This document shows positions 35,481 to 44,855 of a DNA stretch of 64,000 nucleotides, one piece after another (position 1 is the first letter of the stretch; each line of letters begins with the position of its first letter). Both the position numbers and the translations under genes were made by a program. The notes beneath the pieces were generated by a model, which had not been told where the DNA came from, searched no databases, and saw only the letters and a program-made list of their open reading frames with translations. Origin of the DNA: an uncultured Lachnospiraceae bacterium (GTDB lineage Bacteria; Bacillota; Clostridia; Lachnospirales; Lachnospiraceae); contig CAJUDE010000012.1 in NCBI GenBank assembly GCA_910585295.1, forward strand, positions 1 through 64,000, written 5' to 3'.

Positions 35481-35679
35481 ATTATACCATACCATGTCTC
35501 TAAAAGTCCTCTAAACAGGCGCAAGGGGCGCCAACGCTGCCAGAATTCCAGCCATTTGGCATGTCAGCTTCTTAGGCAACGCCTCAAAAGCCCCATCCAA
35601 ACATTGCAGCCGCACAACAATTGCCCAAATCCATATTAGAGGAATGTTAGAGGACTTTCCCACTGCCTTATGGTAAGAT
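35481..35679. promoter_or_regulatory. Divergent control region with two pairs of TTAGAGGA repeats
   Basis: Plus side: TTAGAGGA at 35636-35643 and 35647-35654 (11-bp period) lead to an extended -10, TGGTAAGAT, at 35671-35679. Minus side: TTAGAGGA at 35514-35507 and TTAGAGAC at 35503-35496 (11-bp period) lead to an extended -10, TGGTATAAT, ending at 35481. 11-bp-spaced direct repeats replacing a -35 are the hallmark of OmpR-family activator sites. Confidence 0.7.
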
Positions 35680-35714
35680 GGCAGAAAATCAACATTCCAA
35701 AAGGAGGATGCCAT

Positions 35715-38021
35715 ATGAAACAGAAGCTTTCACTTTTACTTGCAGGGCTATTGCTCCTGCTGCCATTATGCATTGCAGGATGCAGTTCACCCAAAACCCA
35801 AACCAAACAGGGCGCCAGCCCTGAACAGGCAAAAAGTTCCAGCAGGCAGGGGGATGGCGCGAAAGGGCGGTACCAGGAAGAAGAAATCCCTTTCCCCGCC
35901 CCCATCCAAACTATTTTTGACCTGGAAAAAAAGGACGGCACTGTCCGTATCCTGACAGAACAGGAGCCAGGCAGTTTTTACTGCTATAAAAGCCAGGACG
36001 AAGGGGCGTCCTGGCAGCAAGAACCTTGGGACGCTTCCTGGCTTCCAGAGCATTACCGGGTCGTGTCCGCCTGTTTTGCGCCAGAAGGGGAAATCTATGT
36101 ATCCGCAGGCAAAATATCAGAAAACCCACTAGACGAACAACATGCCATTGGCGTATACGAATATTTCAAATTAGAAGAAGCTGGGCAAAAACTTCATTCC
36201 TCTCCCCTTTCCCTAAAGCTTCCAGAGCCTAAAAAAGAATACATAAGCTATGGGCTTACTTCTATCACCTGCCCGAAAACCGGAACCTTGGTTGGAACCC
36301 TCCAATCTGGGCATGGGGAAAGCCTTACTTATCAGCTTATGGGCTTTGACCCTAACAGCGGAGCCATAACCTGGGAAAGGGAATCGGGAAACGCTGAAAT
36401 CAAAGCTGTTCAGGGCGCCCTCTATCTAAATGAATTTGACGGGACCATAAAAACCCTTGACGCCGCATCAGGAAACGAACTAACCGAAGCCGTATGCCCC
36501 TCTGGGAAATTATTTTTACGCCAAATGGATGCGGACCCTGAAAAGAAAAAAATATATACTTGTGATGAAACGGGCATTTACAGTTCGGACAACACCATGT
36601 CGCTCACAGAACTCCTTGTGGATGGAAGGCTAAATAGTTTGTCTGACGTCAGCCACAGCATTCAATATTTCTACCAAATTACAGAAAAAGTGTTCTTGGC
36701 TTTTTTAGGCAGCGCCCCTACTGGGGAACTGAAACTGCTGCGCTACGAATATAATGCCAATTTGCCCACCCAGCCAGAACAAGAATTAAAAATCTACTCC
36801 CTAAGCAATGATGACACTATCAAAAAACTGATTTTTGATTTTCAGTCCAGCCATCCAAATGTACTGTTATCTTACGAAACGGGCATGGAGTCCCTTGGCG
36901 TAAAAAATGAATCTGACGCCATCAATATCTTAAATACAGAAATTATGGCGGGGAATGGGCCCGATGTTTTATTCCTAAACGGGCTTCCCTGGAACTCTTA
37001 CGCAAAGCAAGGAATCCTTATGGACTTAAGCAGTATAGGGCTTACACAGGACGCAAGCAAGGTATTCCAAAACCTCTTTGCAGCGTTCCAAACACAAGGA
37101 AAGCAGTTTGCAGCCCCCATCTCCTTTTCCATCCCGGTCCTGGTAGGGGAAAAGGGAAAAATCGACCAGGCCAGCTCCTTGGAAGGATTACTGGAATTGG
37201 CAAAACAAACGGAACATCCGGCTCCCTTAAGCGCAAACAACTTCCTGCCTTATACTTTCAGCATTTTCTGGCAGGAAATCCAAAAAGGCGACGGCTCCAT
37301 CTCCAAAGAAAAAATCGCGCAACTGCTAGAATACGCCAAAACATTTGACGATTTGTTACAGCCGCAAGAAGGGGAAATTCTGGACATGTTCCAGGCTGTC
37401 AGCCCAAATGTGGAAAATGCCCCCTATTACGATTCCGTCAGGCATATGGTGGACATTTGGGATATTGTATATGGAAACACAGCTTCCGGCATTGGGTACC
37501 TTGGGAATATCCGGGATTTTACCGCTATTTCCGACCATATGCCAGGGCAAAACCTGTCATTTTTGCCATTCCCTGAACATGTTTTTACCTCCCTGTCTGC
37601 AGGTATCAACAGCAAATCCAGCCAAACAGATTTAGCCGCCAAATTTCTGGAATTTATGCTGAGCGAAGAAGAGCAAATGGTATTTATAGACGATTCCCTG
37701 CCCCCCTCTTGCGCCTTTCCAGTAAATAAAGGGGCATGGCAGGCAATGGCAGCAAAGCCTTCCCCCAAAAAGCTGGAAGAATATGGGGCTATTTTCCAAA
37801 GGCTGGGCGGCTCTTTCCATTGGCCTTCCCAGGAGGAATTTAATCAATTGGAACAGATGGCCTCTGAACTGGACACCCCCGCCATGGAGGATACCTTAAT
37901 CCTTTCCGCCATCTTGGACAGTGGGGGCGCATACTTATCTGGAAATAAGCCTTTGGATGGAGCCGTAACGGAGATTTCGCAAATGCTTGAACTGTACCTT
38001 GCAGAATCTAATGCCTTGTAG
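35715..38021 (+). CDS. Solute-binding lipoprotein with N-terminal propeller-like domain
   Basis: 768 residues. The signal peptide ends in lipobox LCIAGCSS, so it is membrane-anchored outside. Residues about 50-350 look like a beta-propeller (repeated strands such as YQLMGFDPNSGAITWERESG and TIKTLDAASGNELTE). Residues about 360-768 are an SBP family 1 fold (LIFDFQSSHPNVLLSYETG, GPDVLFLNGLPW, LAAKFLEFMLSEEEQMVFI). Importer binding proteins are usually about 430 residues, so this is a fusion. Start ATG 35715 behind AAAGGAGG. First gene of a five-gene operon. Confidence 0.85.
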   Translation: MKQKLSLLLAGLLLLLPLCIAGCSSPKTQTKQGASPEQAKSSSRQGDGAKGRYQEEEIPFPAPIQTIFDLEKKDGTVRILTEQEPGSFYCYKSQDEGASWQQEPWDASWLPEHYRVVSACFAPEGEIYVSAGKISENPLDEQHAIGVYEYFKLEEAGQKLHSSPLSLKLPEPKKEYISYGLTSITCPKTGTLVGTLQSGHGESLTYQLMGFDPNSGAITWERESGNAEIKAVQGALYLNEFDGTIKTLDAASGNELTEAVCPSGKLFLRQMDADPEKKKIYTCDETGIYSSDNTMSLTELLVDGRLNSLSDVSHSIQYFYQITEKVFLAFLGSAPTGELKLLRYEYNANLPTQPEQELKIYSLSNDDTIKKLIFDFQSSHPNVLLSYETGMESLGVKNESDAINILNTEIMAGNGPDVLFLNGLPWNSYAKQGILMDLSSIGLTQDASKVFQNLFAAFQTQGKQFAAPISFSIPVLVGEKGKIDQASSLEGLLELAKQTEHPAPLSANNFLPYTFSIFWQEIQKGDGSISKEKIAQLLEYAKTFDDLLQPQEGEILDMFQAVSPNVENAPYYDSVRHMVDIWDIVYGNTASGIGYLGNIRDFTAISDHMPGQNLSFLPFPEHVFTSLSAGINSKSSQTDLAAKFLEFMLSEEEQMVFIDDSLPPSCAFPVNKGAWQAMAAKPSPKKLEEYGAIFQRLGGSFHWPSQEEFNQLEQMASELDTPAMEDTLILSAILDSGGAYLSGNKPLDGAVTEISQMLELYLAESNAL

Positions 38022-38111
38022 CCAAATACCCCACAGGGCGCTTACCCCCGCGGTATTCGCTAATTGAGTTTCGCAATTATCTATAGGATTGCCCGCAAGA
38101 AAGGAGGGCTT

Positions 38112-38954
38112 ATGAAAAAACAACATACCTTGCAGAAGGATTCCTTATTCCTTCTGCCCAGCCTGACGGGGGTCTGTATCTTTGTACTTATCCCATTTGC
38201 GGATGTGGCGCGAAGGTCGTTCACCACCCTGGGAGGCAGCCGATTTATAGGATTGCAAAATTACAGGACAGTTTGGGGAAATGCAGCTTTCCAGCTTGCC
38301 TTGGGAAATACCCTGAAATTCCTTGGGATATCCCTCCCGCTTCTCCTTGCCTTATCCTTACTGCTGGCAAACCTTGCCTATTTTGGCGGCATGGGGCTTT
38401 ATCGCAATTTTTGCCTGCTGCCTATGGCTGTCCCCACCGCCGCCCTAGTATTTGTGTGGAAGGCACTGTTCCACCAATCTGGCGCCATAAACAGCTTTTT
38501 CCATATTTCCATTGACTGGCTTCATTCTTCCCATGCTTTTGCAGTGCTTACCGCCAGCTTCCTCTGGAAAAATATGGGCTATTATGTGATCTTGTGGGCC
38601 ACTGGGTTAGAAAACATCCCCAAAAGCCTTTATGAAGCATCCTCCCTTGACGGGGCAGGCCCTTTTGCCCAGTTCTGGCATATCACGCTGCCGGGGCTAA
38701 AGCCAATGTCGTCCGCCGTATTCACCTTGGCTTTGGCAGGCGCTTTCAAGTCTTACCGGGAAAGCTACCTTTTGGCTGGGGAATACCCGGATAAAAGCAT
38801 TTACATGGTGCAGCATATGTTCCACAACTGGTTTCGGGATATGGCAATGGATAAAATGTATGCAGCAGCCGTGGTGATTGTATGCCTGTTTGCAGTGCTT
38901 GTATATCCGCTGCGCAAAAAAGGAGGTGGCAACCTTGATTCGTTCCACGCTTAA
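38112..38954 (+). CDS. Sugar-type ABC permease (MalF/UgpA-like)
   Basis: 280 residues with six hydrophobic segments; starts with SLFLLPSLTGVCIFVLIPFADVARRSF as in the UgpA/MalF family. The coupling (EAA) loop reads LYEASSLDGAGPFAQFWHITLPGLKP. AAAGGAGG lies ahead of ATG 38112. There is no ATPase in this operon; a shared housekeeping ATPase (MsmX-type) would have to serve it, if it transports at all. Confidence 0.9.
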   Translation: MKKQHTLQKDSLFLLPSLTGVCIFVLIPFADVARRSFTTLGGSRFIGLQNYRTVWGNAAFQLALGNTLKFLGISLPLLLALSLLLANLAYFGGMGLYRNFCLLPMAVPTAALVFVWKALFHQSGAINSFFHISIDWLHSSHAFAVLTASFLWKNMGYYVILWATGLENIPKSLYEASSLDGAGPFAQFWHITLPGLKPMSSAVFTLALAGAFKSYRESYLLAGEYPDKSIYMVQHMFHNWFRDMAMDKMYAAAVVIVCLFAVLVYPLRKKGGGNLDSFHA

Positions 38955-39774
38955 AACTTTGCTGCTGCTAATACTCTGCGGCCTGTCCCTCCTCCCTATT
39001 TTCCTTTTATGGGTTGGGTCCATCACTGGCAAGCATGAGCTGGCCCTTTCCCTTGCAGGCATATTGGAAGGGCAGGGACAGACATGTTTCCCGTTGTTCC
39101 CAGCTTTCCCCACCCTGCGGGGTTATCTGGAAGTGCTTCTGGACACGCCGGAATTCTATGTGGTGTTCTGGAATTCTGTCAAGGTGACGTTTTTTATTGT
39201 GGCGGGGCAGTTACTAACCTCAATCCCTGCCGCCTGGGGCTTTTCCCGCTGGCATGGGGCATTCAGCAGTTTTTTGTTTTACCTTTATACTATCTTAATG
39301 CTGCTGCCTTTTCAGGTAACTATGGCGTCCAATTACCTCGTGGTTGACCGCCTGGGCATAATGGACAGCCATGCAGCCATTATCCTGCCGGCTGTGTTTT
39401 CCACTTTCCCTGTGTTCCTAACCTATCGTTATTTTATTGGGATACCAGAAGAAATATTTGAGGCGTTTTCCCTGGACAGCAGCAGCCATTTTAGGATGTT
39501 TTGGCATATAGGCGTCCCCCTGGCGGCGCCAGGGGCCAAAGCTGCCATGCTGCTTTGCACGATAGAATACTGGAACCTGTTAGAACAGCCCTTGCTTTTT
39601 TTGAAAACACCTTCCCTTTGGGTTTTTTCCCTTTACCTCCCAAATATCGGCAAGGAAAATGCCCCTTATGCCTTTGTGTTTTCTTTCCTTGTGCTGTTTC
39701 CCATGTGCCTGGCCTCCTTCCTGCAAAAAGAAACGCTGCAAAAAGGCATTGGCGCCATGGCCTTAAAACAATAA
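38935..39774 (+). CDS. Sugar-type ABC permease (MalG/UgpE-like)
   Basis: 279 residues with six membrane segments; EAA loop IFEAFSLDSSSHFRMFWHIGVPLAAPGA. The ribosome site AAAGGAGG is placed for a TTG at 38935, inside the end of the previous gene (20-bp overlap); an upstream ATG at 38878 would add residues that are out of family. Acts with the MalF-like partner. Confidence 0.88.
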   Translation: MIRSTLKTLLLLILCGLSLLPIFLLWVGSITGKHELALSLAGILEGQGQTCFPLFPAFPTLRGYLEVLLDTPEFYVVFWNSVKVTFFIVAGQLLTSIPAAWGFSRWHGAFSSFLFYLYTILMLLPFQVTMASNYLVVDRLGIMDSHAAIILPAVFSTFPVFLTYRYFIGIPEEIFEAFSLDSSSHFRMFWHIGVPLAAPGAKAAMLLCTIEYWNLLEQPLLFLKTPSLWVFSLYLPNIGKENAPYAFVFSFLVLFPMCLASFLQKETLQKGIGAMALKQ

Positions 39775-39792
39775 TACAAGAGGTGAATGTAA

Positions 39793-41253
39793 ATGAAATT
39801 AAAGCAACAACTCCAAACCTTCCGAAAGATAGGGAAATTTAACGCTATTTTTATCTTTTTGGCTGGCATAGCGGCCATGACTGTCGTATCCAGGGCTGCG
39901 GACTCTTTTATGGTCCCTTATGCCTCTGTAGCCTCCCCAGAGGCAAAGAAATTAAAATACCCATTAGAAATCCAGGGGCGTATAGCCCCAAAAGAAAACC
40001 TTGCCATTTGCTGCCCGAAAGGCCTGCAAATCGCCCAGGTACATGTCCAGGTATCTGACGCCGTTGAGAAGGGCAGCCTGCTATTCACAGTAGACTTAGG
40101 CAGCCTGCAGGGCAGCATTGCGCAGGCAGAGCAAGAGCTGCAAAAGCTTGAGCTGCAAATAAAAGATTTAACACGAGCCTGGCAGAGGCAAGCCAGCCAG
40201 CACAGCCTGGATCTAAAACGTGCAAAAGAAGATTACAATGACACTTTGAAAGAAACCGAAGCCGCTGTAAACGCCGCGCTCCTGGAGCTGGAACATGCCA
40301 AAGCAGAGCTTTCCTTACATGCATCCCAAAAACCAGAAGAAACTGCCAGCCAGCAGCGCGCCAACAGCAGCCAGAATCCTAAAAGCCCCTCCGCCACGCC
40401 AGACTCGGCGCTCCCTATGGAAAACCCAATGGATGCATGGGCTGCAAAACAAGCGGAATTAGAACAGGTTTGCCTGGAAAAACAGAAGCTCTATGAAGAA
40501 GCCGCCACCTCCAGGAAAAAAGCCTTAAAAGCTGCAGCCCGCCAGGTTGAGGACGCCAGTTTGCCTCTAGATAGGGACAGCGCCGCCGACCTGCTGCAGG
40601 TTGAGCAGGCAAGTTTGAACCTTACTTTGCAAGAATTAAAGGAACTGCATAAGGCAGGGGGGAAGGTATACGCTGAATCCAGCGGGCAGGTTTTGGAATG
40701 CTCCATTTCCACTGGAAGCTTTACCTCCTTGGAACCAGCCATTATCCTTGCAGATTTCAGCCATCCTTTTCAATTTGAAGGCGCTTTAGAAGAAGCTTCC
40801 CTCTTTGGAACTGAAACACCCGCCATAGAAGAGGGAATGGAAGGCTCCCTAAAAGCAGGAGAAGGGGACATCTCCCTAGAACATGTAAAAATCAGCCGCA
40901 TTTCACAGGGAGGGGCTGGAACCTGCCAGGTAAGCGCTGACCTTGCACCCCATGGAACCCTCCAGCCTGGGGAAGCTGTCTTGAGCCTTGAGACCGAGAG
41001 CCAGGACTACCCCTGCTGCATCCCACTTTCAGCGCTGTATAGCCGGGAATCCGGCGATTTCGTAATCCGGGTGCAAGAATCCCCGTCCATCTTGGGTATC
41101 CAGCCAATTGCTGAGTATGTGCCAGTGGAAGTTTTAGAAAAAAACAGCCAGTATGCAGCGGTGGAAGGGGCGCTTTCTCCCTCAGACTGCGTCATTGTAA
41201 CCGCCAGCAAGGCCATAAAGGAAGGTGACCGCATACGGATAACCAAAGACTGA
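39793..41253 (+). CDS. HlyD/RND-type membrane fusion (adaptor) protein
   Basis: 486 residues. One N-terminal membrane helix (FNAIFIFLAGIAAMTVV), a lipoyl-like half (LEIQGRIAPKENLAICCPKGLQIAQVHVQVSDAVEKGSLLFTVD), a long Ala/Glu/Gln-rich coiled coil (about 100-275), then the second lipoyl half and beta-barrel (VYAESSGQVLECSISTGSF). This is adaptor architecture used by exporters such as MacA, not importers, so its place after two importer-type permeases is unusual. AGAGGTG ahead of ATG 39793. Confidence 0.83.
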   Translation: MKLKQQLQTFRKIGKFNAIFIFLAGIAAMTVVSRAADSFMVPYASVASPEAKKLKYPLEIQGRIAPKENLAICCPKGLQIAQVHVQVSDAVEKGSLLFTVDLGSLQGSIAQAEQELQKLELQIKDLTRAWQRQASQHSLDLKRAKEDYNDTLKETEAAVNAALLELEHAKAELSLHASQKPEETASQQRANSSQNPKSPSATPDSALPMENPMDAWAAKQAELEQVCLEKQKLYEEAATSRKKALKAAARQVEDASLPLDRDSAADLLQVEQASLNLTLQELKELHKAGGKVYAESSGQVLECSISTGSFTSLEPAIILADFSHPFQFEGALEEASLFGTETPAIEEGMEGSLKAGEGDISLEHVKISRISQGGAGTCQVSADLAPHGTLQPGEAVLSLETESQDYPCCIPLSALYSRESGDFVIRVQESPSILGIQPIAEYVPVEVLEKNSQYAAVEGALSPSDCVIVTASKAIKEGDRIRITKD

Positions 41254-42323
41254 CCATCCATCATTTTTTCCACTATCTGACGCTGTTTCTCTCTGGAACC
41301 CTGTCCCTAGTTACTTTTTTCCAATTTTATATACAGTTCCAGAATTTGGAAAGCCGTGAGGAAAATTTAGCTTACCTCTATTACAAAACGCCCGTCGCTG
41401 AACATCCATTGGCAGAGACAGCAAGGCAGCAAGGGATTGAGTATGAAATCTGGACTATCGAAGAAGGGGATTTACAGGCACATGGGCTGCAGCATACCGC
41501 CTCTGGGCATATAGCGCAAATAAAGGGAAACGCCATAACAACATTGCGCCAGGATTTTGGGAACCAATCCTGCGCTGTTTCATCCACACTGGCAAGCTCA
41601 CTTTTTGGCTCAAGGCAAGTGATTGGAAAACAGATGCTGTACCATGGGAAGCCTTACACAATTATGCAGGTAATCCCAAATCACATGCCTATCCTGTTTC
41701 TTGGCCAAAATATATTGGCACCAAGGTCCCAAACCCAAGCCGATTCGGCGCTAGAGCCTCAAACCGCTCCAGCATCAGAACCCAAAACCAAAGCCGATTC
41801 GGCGCTAGGTTCCGCTTCCTGGAAAACCCTCTCCATTGCAACCGTCCACAATATGCAAGCGCTGGATTACAAGAAAACAGAATCCTTATTCCAAAACAGC
41901 GACGCCAAAATAGACATAAACCTACTGAAATGGACGGTATACCTGATTGTTTTTTTACTCTTCCTAGGCAGGATGGCTTCCTTTTCCACATACATAAAAA
42001 AGCCCCTTGCCAAATGGGCTTTCCTCCTATTGTCCCTATGCTTTTTTAAGGTGGCATTATTTCCTGGATTAACAGGATTCCCTACCTGGTCCCTGCCTGG
42101 AGCCTGGTCTAACTTGGAGGGCTGGGGGGCTTTATGGGAAACAGTTTTTAGGCAGGCTATTGTAATCCTCCAATTTCAGGATTACCCTATCGTCCATAAT
42201 TATTTCCAGGCATTGCTTTCCTGCCCCTTATACCTGATTGCCAGTTTATTGTTTTGGGGAATATTTGTAAAAAAATCCACACATATAGCTAGATGCCCCA
42301 ATTCAGGATTGCAGCAGGGCTAA
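41250..42323 (+). CDS. MacB-core-like membrane protein without ATPase
   Basis: About 357 residues if translation starts at the CTG overlapping the adaptor stop. That start adds a membrane helix (LTLFLSGTLSLVTFFQFYIQ) before the first conventional codon, TTG 41346, which lacks a ribosome site. The middle resembles the MacB periplasmic core (SSTLASSLFGSRQVIGKQML, then KPYTIMQVIP). A short direct repeat (ADSAL twice) lies near residue 165. About four hydrophobic segments follow. FtsX-type coupling motifs and an ATPase are missing. Probably the partner of the adjacent adaptor protein; start uncertain. Confidence 0.65.
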   Translation: MTIHHFFHYLTLFLSGTLSLVTFFQFYIQFQNLESREENLAYLYYKTPVAEHPLAETARQQGIEYEIWTIEEGDLQAHGLQHTASGHIAQIKGNAITTLRQDFGNQSCAVSSTLASSLFGSRQVIGKQMLYHGKPYTIMQVIPNHMPILFLGQNILAPRSQTQADSALEPQTAPASEPKTKADSALGSASWKTLSIATVHNMQALDYKKTESLFQNSDAKIDINLLKWTVYLIVFLLFLGRMASFSTYIKKPLAKWAFLLLSLCFFKVALFPGLTGFPTWSLPGAWSNLEGWGALWETVFRQAIVILQFQDYPIVHNYFQALLSCPLYLIASLLFWGIFVKKSTHIARCPNSGLQQG

Positions 42324-42360
42324 AAAAGGCTGCCCGCCAAGATATCTCCCTATGGCAAAC

Positions 42361-42386
42361 CTGCCTTGCCAGCAAACGCAAGGCAG
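42361..42386. terminator. Convergent-gene hairpin
   Basis: CTGCCTTG/CAAGGCAG stem with a 10-base loop between the converging MacB-like and relA/spoT genes; tails are only weakly T-rich. Confidence 0.45.
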
Positions 42387-42426
42387 GCGCTTATACCCAC
42401 CTATAGAACCATAGCGCCCCATTACC

Positions 42427-44760
42427 CTATCCTCTGGTCCTTTCTATATCAATCACGCTTTCCACCTGGCGCATTTTACTAATTAAACTAGTTAATTCCT
42501 CCTTGCCTTTCGTCTCAAAAGACAGCGTAATCGTCGCAATTCCCTGCTTGCTGGTATTAGAATGGATTGCATGAATGTCAATCTGGCGTTCTGCCAATAC
42601 CTTGCTAATATCCACCAGAAGCCCAGTACGGTTGGATCCATATATCTTGATTTCCACCATATACCGCCCGGCTTCCCCTTCACACTCTTGCCATTCTGCG
42701 TCCAGAAGGCGGACCCGCTCTATGTCAGAAAGGTTAATTATATTGATGCAGTCTGTCCGATGGATGGAAATCCCCCTCCCCCGTGTCACAAAGCCAACGA
42801 TCTCATCTCCCGGGACAGGCGCGCAGCAACGGGAAAACCGCACTGCCATATCATCAATCCCTTTTACCACAATCCCGCTCTTTGACCGTCCCCTGGCCCC
42901 TTTCTCCCTATTTCCAGAAGAAAAAGCGCTTTCCATCCCATCGTTTTCCATGCTCCTTAAAATCTGTTCATCTGTTATGGCTGCCTTGTGGTCTTTCTTA
43001 TAATATTCCTGCATCTTATTGATGATTTGGCCTTCTTTTAAGCCGCCATGCCCCAACGCCGCCAGCACAGACTCCCAGTCCCGGAACCCATATTTGCGCA
43101 TAATGCGCTCCTGGTAAGAACTCTGGTTCAGCTCTGCCCAATTCACAGCCTTAGCCTTGCAATACTGAGCCAGCAGCTCCTTGCCCCTGGAAATATTCTC
43201 TTCCTTAAATTCACTGCGGAACCATTGGTTGATCTTATTCTTCGCCTGGGTACTCTTAACGATGTTTAGCCAGTCCCTGCTAGGCCCCCTGGAATTCTGG
43301 GAGGTCAGCACCTCAATCCTGTCCCCGTTCTGAATCTCATAATCAATATTAACCAGCTTCCCATTCACTTTGGCGCCAATCATTTTATTGCCTACAGCCG
43401 AATGGATACTGTAGGCAAAATCTATTGGCGTTGAGCCGTTGGGAAGGTTTTTCACATCGCCGGAAGGCGTAAAGCAAAATACCGTGTCAGAAAACAGGTC
43501 CAAATCGCTCTTTAACAAACTCATAAATTCCCGGTTGTCCGACATGTCCTTCTGCCATTCCAAAATCTGCCTAAGCCAGCTTAATTTCTCTTCTTCCTGG
43601 CTCTTTCCCGCTACCTTCCCTCCATTGGAGCCTTCCTTATATTTCCAGTGTGCGGCAATCCCAAACTCCGCCGTCCGGTGCATGTCAAAAGTGCGGATTT
43701 GTATCTCAAATGGCTGCCCGGTAGGCCCAATCAATGTTGTATGGAGGGATTGGTACATATTGGGCTTGGGCATGGCAATATAATCTTTAAACCGGCCAGG
43801 GATTGGCTTATACATCTCATGGATTACGCCAAGGGCCGCATAACAGTCCTTGACAGAATTTACAATAATACGGATGGCAAACAAATCATAAATCTGATCC
43901 AGCGTTTTATCCTGGCTTACCATTTTCTTATATATGCTGAAAAAATGCTTGGCGCGCCCATCAATAGAAGCTTCAATGCCAGCCCCTTTGATATGCTCCT
44001 CCACTTCCTCCACCAATTGAAAAATATATGCTTCCCGCACGCTTTTGCGCAGGGCTATTTTCTCCACCAGGTCATAATAAGCCTCTGGCTCCAGATACTT
44101 TAAGGACAAATCGTCCAGCTCTATCTTAATCTTAGAAATTCCAAGCCGCTGAGCAATCGGGGCATAGATATCCATAGTTTCCCTTGCCTTCTCCTTCTGC
44201 TTCTCTGGCTTCATATATTTCAAGGTCCGCATATTATGGAGGCGGTCTGCAAGCTTAATCAAAATCACGCGGATATCCTTCGCCATGGCCAGAAACATTT
44301 TGCGCAAGTTCTCCGCCTGGACTTCCACTTTATCTGCATGGTAAGACAATTGCCCCAGTTTAGTCACGCCGTCTACCAAAAGCGCCACTTCTTCGCTGAA
44401 CTCCTGGGAAATTTCCTCTTCCGTCATTATGGTGTCTTCTACTACATCATGGAGGATGCCTGCAACAATCGTCTCTTTATCTAATTCCAGTTCCGCAAGG
44501 ATAATCGCCACGCAGAGCGGATGGATGATATATGCCTCCCCGGATTTGCGCACTTGCCCTTTATGCGCTTCATCTGCAACCTTATATGCCTTTTCAATCA
44601 AAGAAATATCAGTTGACGGATGGTACAGCTTCACGCTTGCAATCAGCTCCTCATACAGGCTTTCGGGGCTTACAAATTCCTTTGTTGCCTTAATATGGCC
44701 GTCTGTATTCATAACCGCTTCTTCCCGCCCATCCAATTGAATCTTTTTCATATCTTCCAT
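42427..44760 (-). CDS. relA: Bifunctional (p)ppGpp synthetase/hydrolase, RelA/SpoT family
   Basis: About 777 residues, the usual length. An intact HD hydrolase domain (AHKGQVRKSGEAYIIHP, GILHDVVEDT, KLADRLHNMRTLKYM) is followed by a synthetase domain (YQSLHTTLIGPTGQPFEIQIRT, FGIAAHWKYKEG), then TGS (NLPNGSTPIDFAYSIHSAVG), a His/Cys-containing zinc-finger-like region (VRFSRCCAPVPGDEIVGFVTRGRG) and a C-terminal ACT domain. Both activities should be present. GGAG is 8 bp from ATG 44760, making the long upstream frame (to 44922) unlikely; that stretch is leader with a palindrome. Confidence 0.96.
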   Translation of the reverse strand: MEDMKKIQLDGREEAVMNTDGHIKATKEFVSPESLYEELIASVKLYHPSTDISLIEKAYKVADEAHKGQVRKSGEAYIIHPLCVAIILAELELDKETIVAGILHDVVEDTIMTEEEISQEFSEEVALLVDGVTKLGQLSYHADKVEVQAENLRKMFLAMAKDIRVILIKLADRLHNMRTLKYMKPEKQKEKARETMDIYAPIAQRLGISKIKIELDDLSLKYLEPEAYYDLVEKIALRKSVREAYIFQLVEEVEEHIKGAGIEASIDGRAKHFFSIYKKMVSQDKTLDQIYDLFAIRIIVNSVKDCYAALGVIHEMYKPIPGRFKDYIAMPKPNMYQSLHTTLIGPTGQPFEIQIRTFDMHRTAEFGIAAHWKYKEGSNGGKVAGKSQEEEKLSWLRQILEWQKDMSDNREFMSLLKSDLDLFSDTVFCFTPSGDVKNLPNGSTPIDFAYSIHSAVGNKMIGAKVNGKLVNIDYEIQNGDRIEVLTSQNSRGPSRDWLNIVKSTQAKNKINQWFRSEFKEENISRGKELLAQYCKAKAVNWAELNQSSYQERIMRKYGFRDWESVLAALGHGGLKEGQIINKMQEYYKKDHKAAITDEQILRSMENDGMESAFSSGNREKGARGRSKSGIVVKGIDDMAVRFSRCCAPVPGDEIVGFVTRGRGISIHRTDCINIINLSDIERVRLLDAEWQECEGEAGRYMVEIKIYGSNRTGLLVDISKVLAERQIDIHAIHSNTSKQGIATITLSFETKGKEELTSLISKMRQVESVIDIERTRG

Positions 44761-44791
44761 ATGCATTTCTCCATCCTGCAGATTATACACA

Positions 44792-44816
44792 GAAATCATG
44801 CAGGATGCATGATTTC
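44792..44816. promoter_or_regulatory. Perfect 11-bp palindrome in the relA leader
   Basis: GAAATCATGCA and TGCATGATTTC flank GGA, 32 bp ahead of the relA start. It could be an operator or a leader hairpin. Confidence 0.45.
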
Positions 44817-44855
44817 GCGCTTGTAAATGATAGATTACATTATAATGAATTTTTT

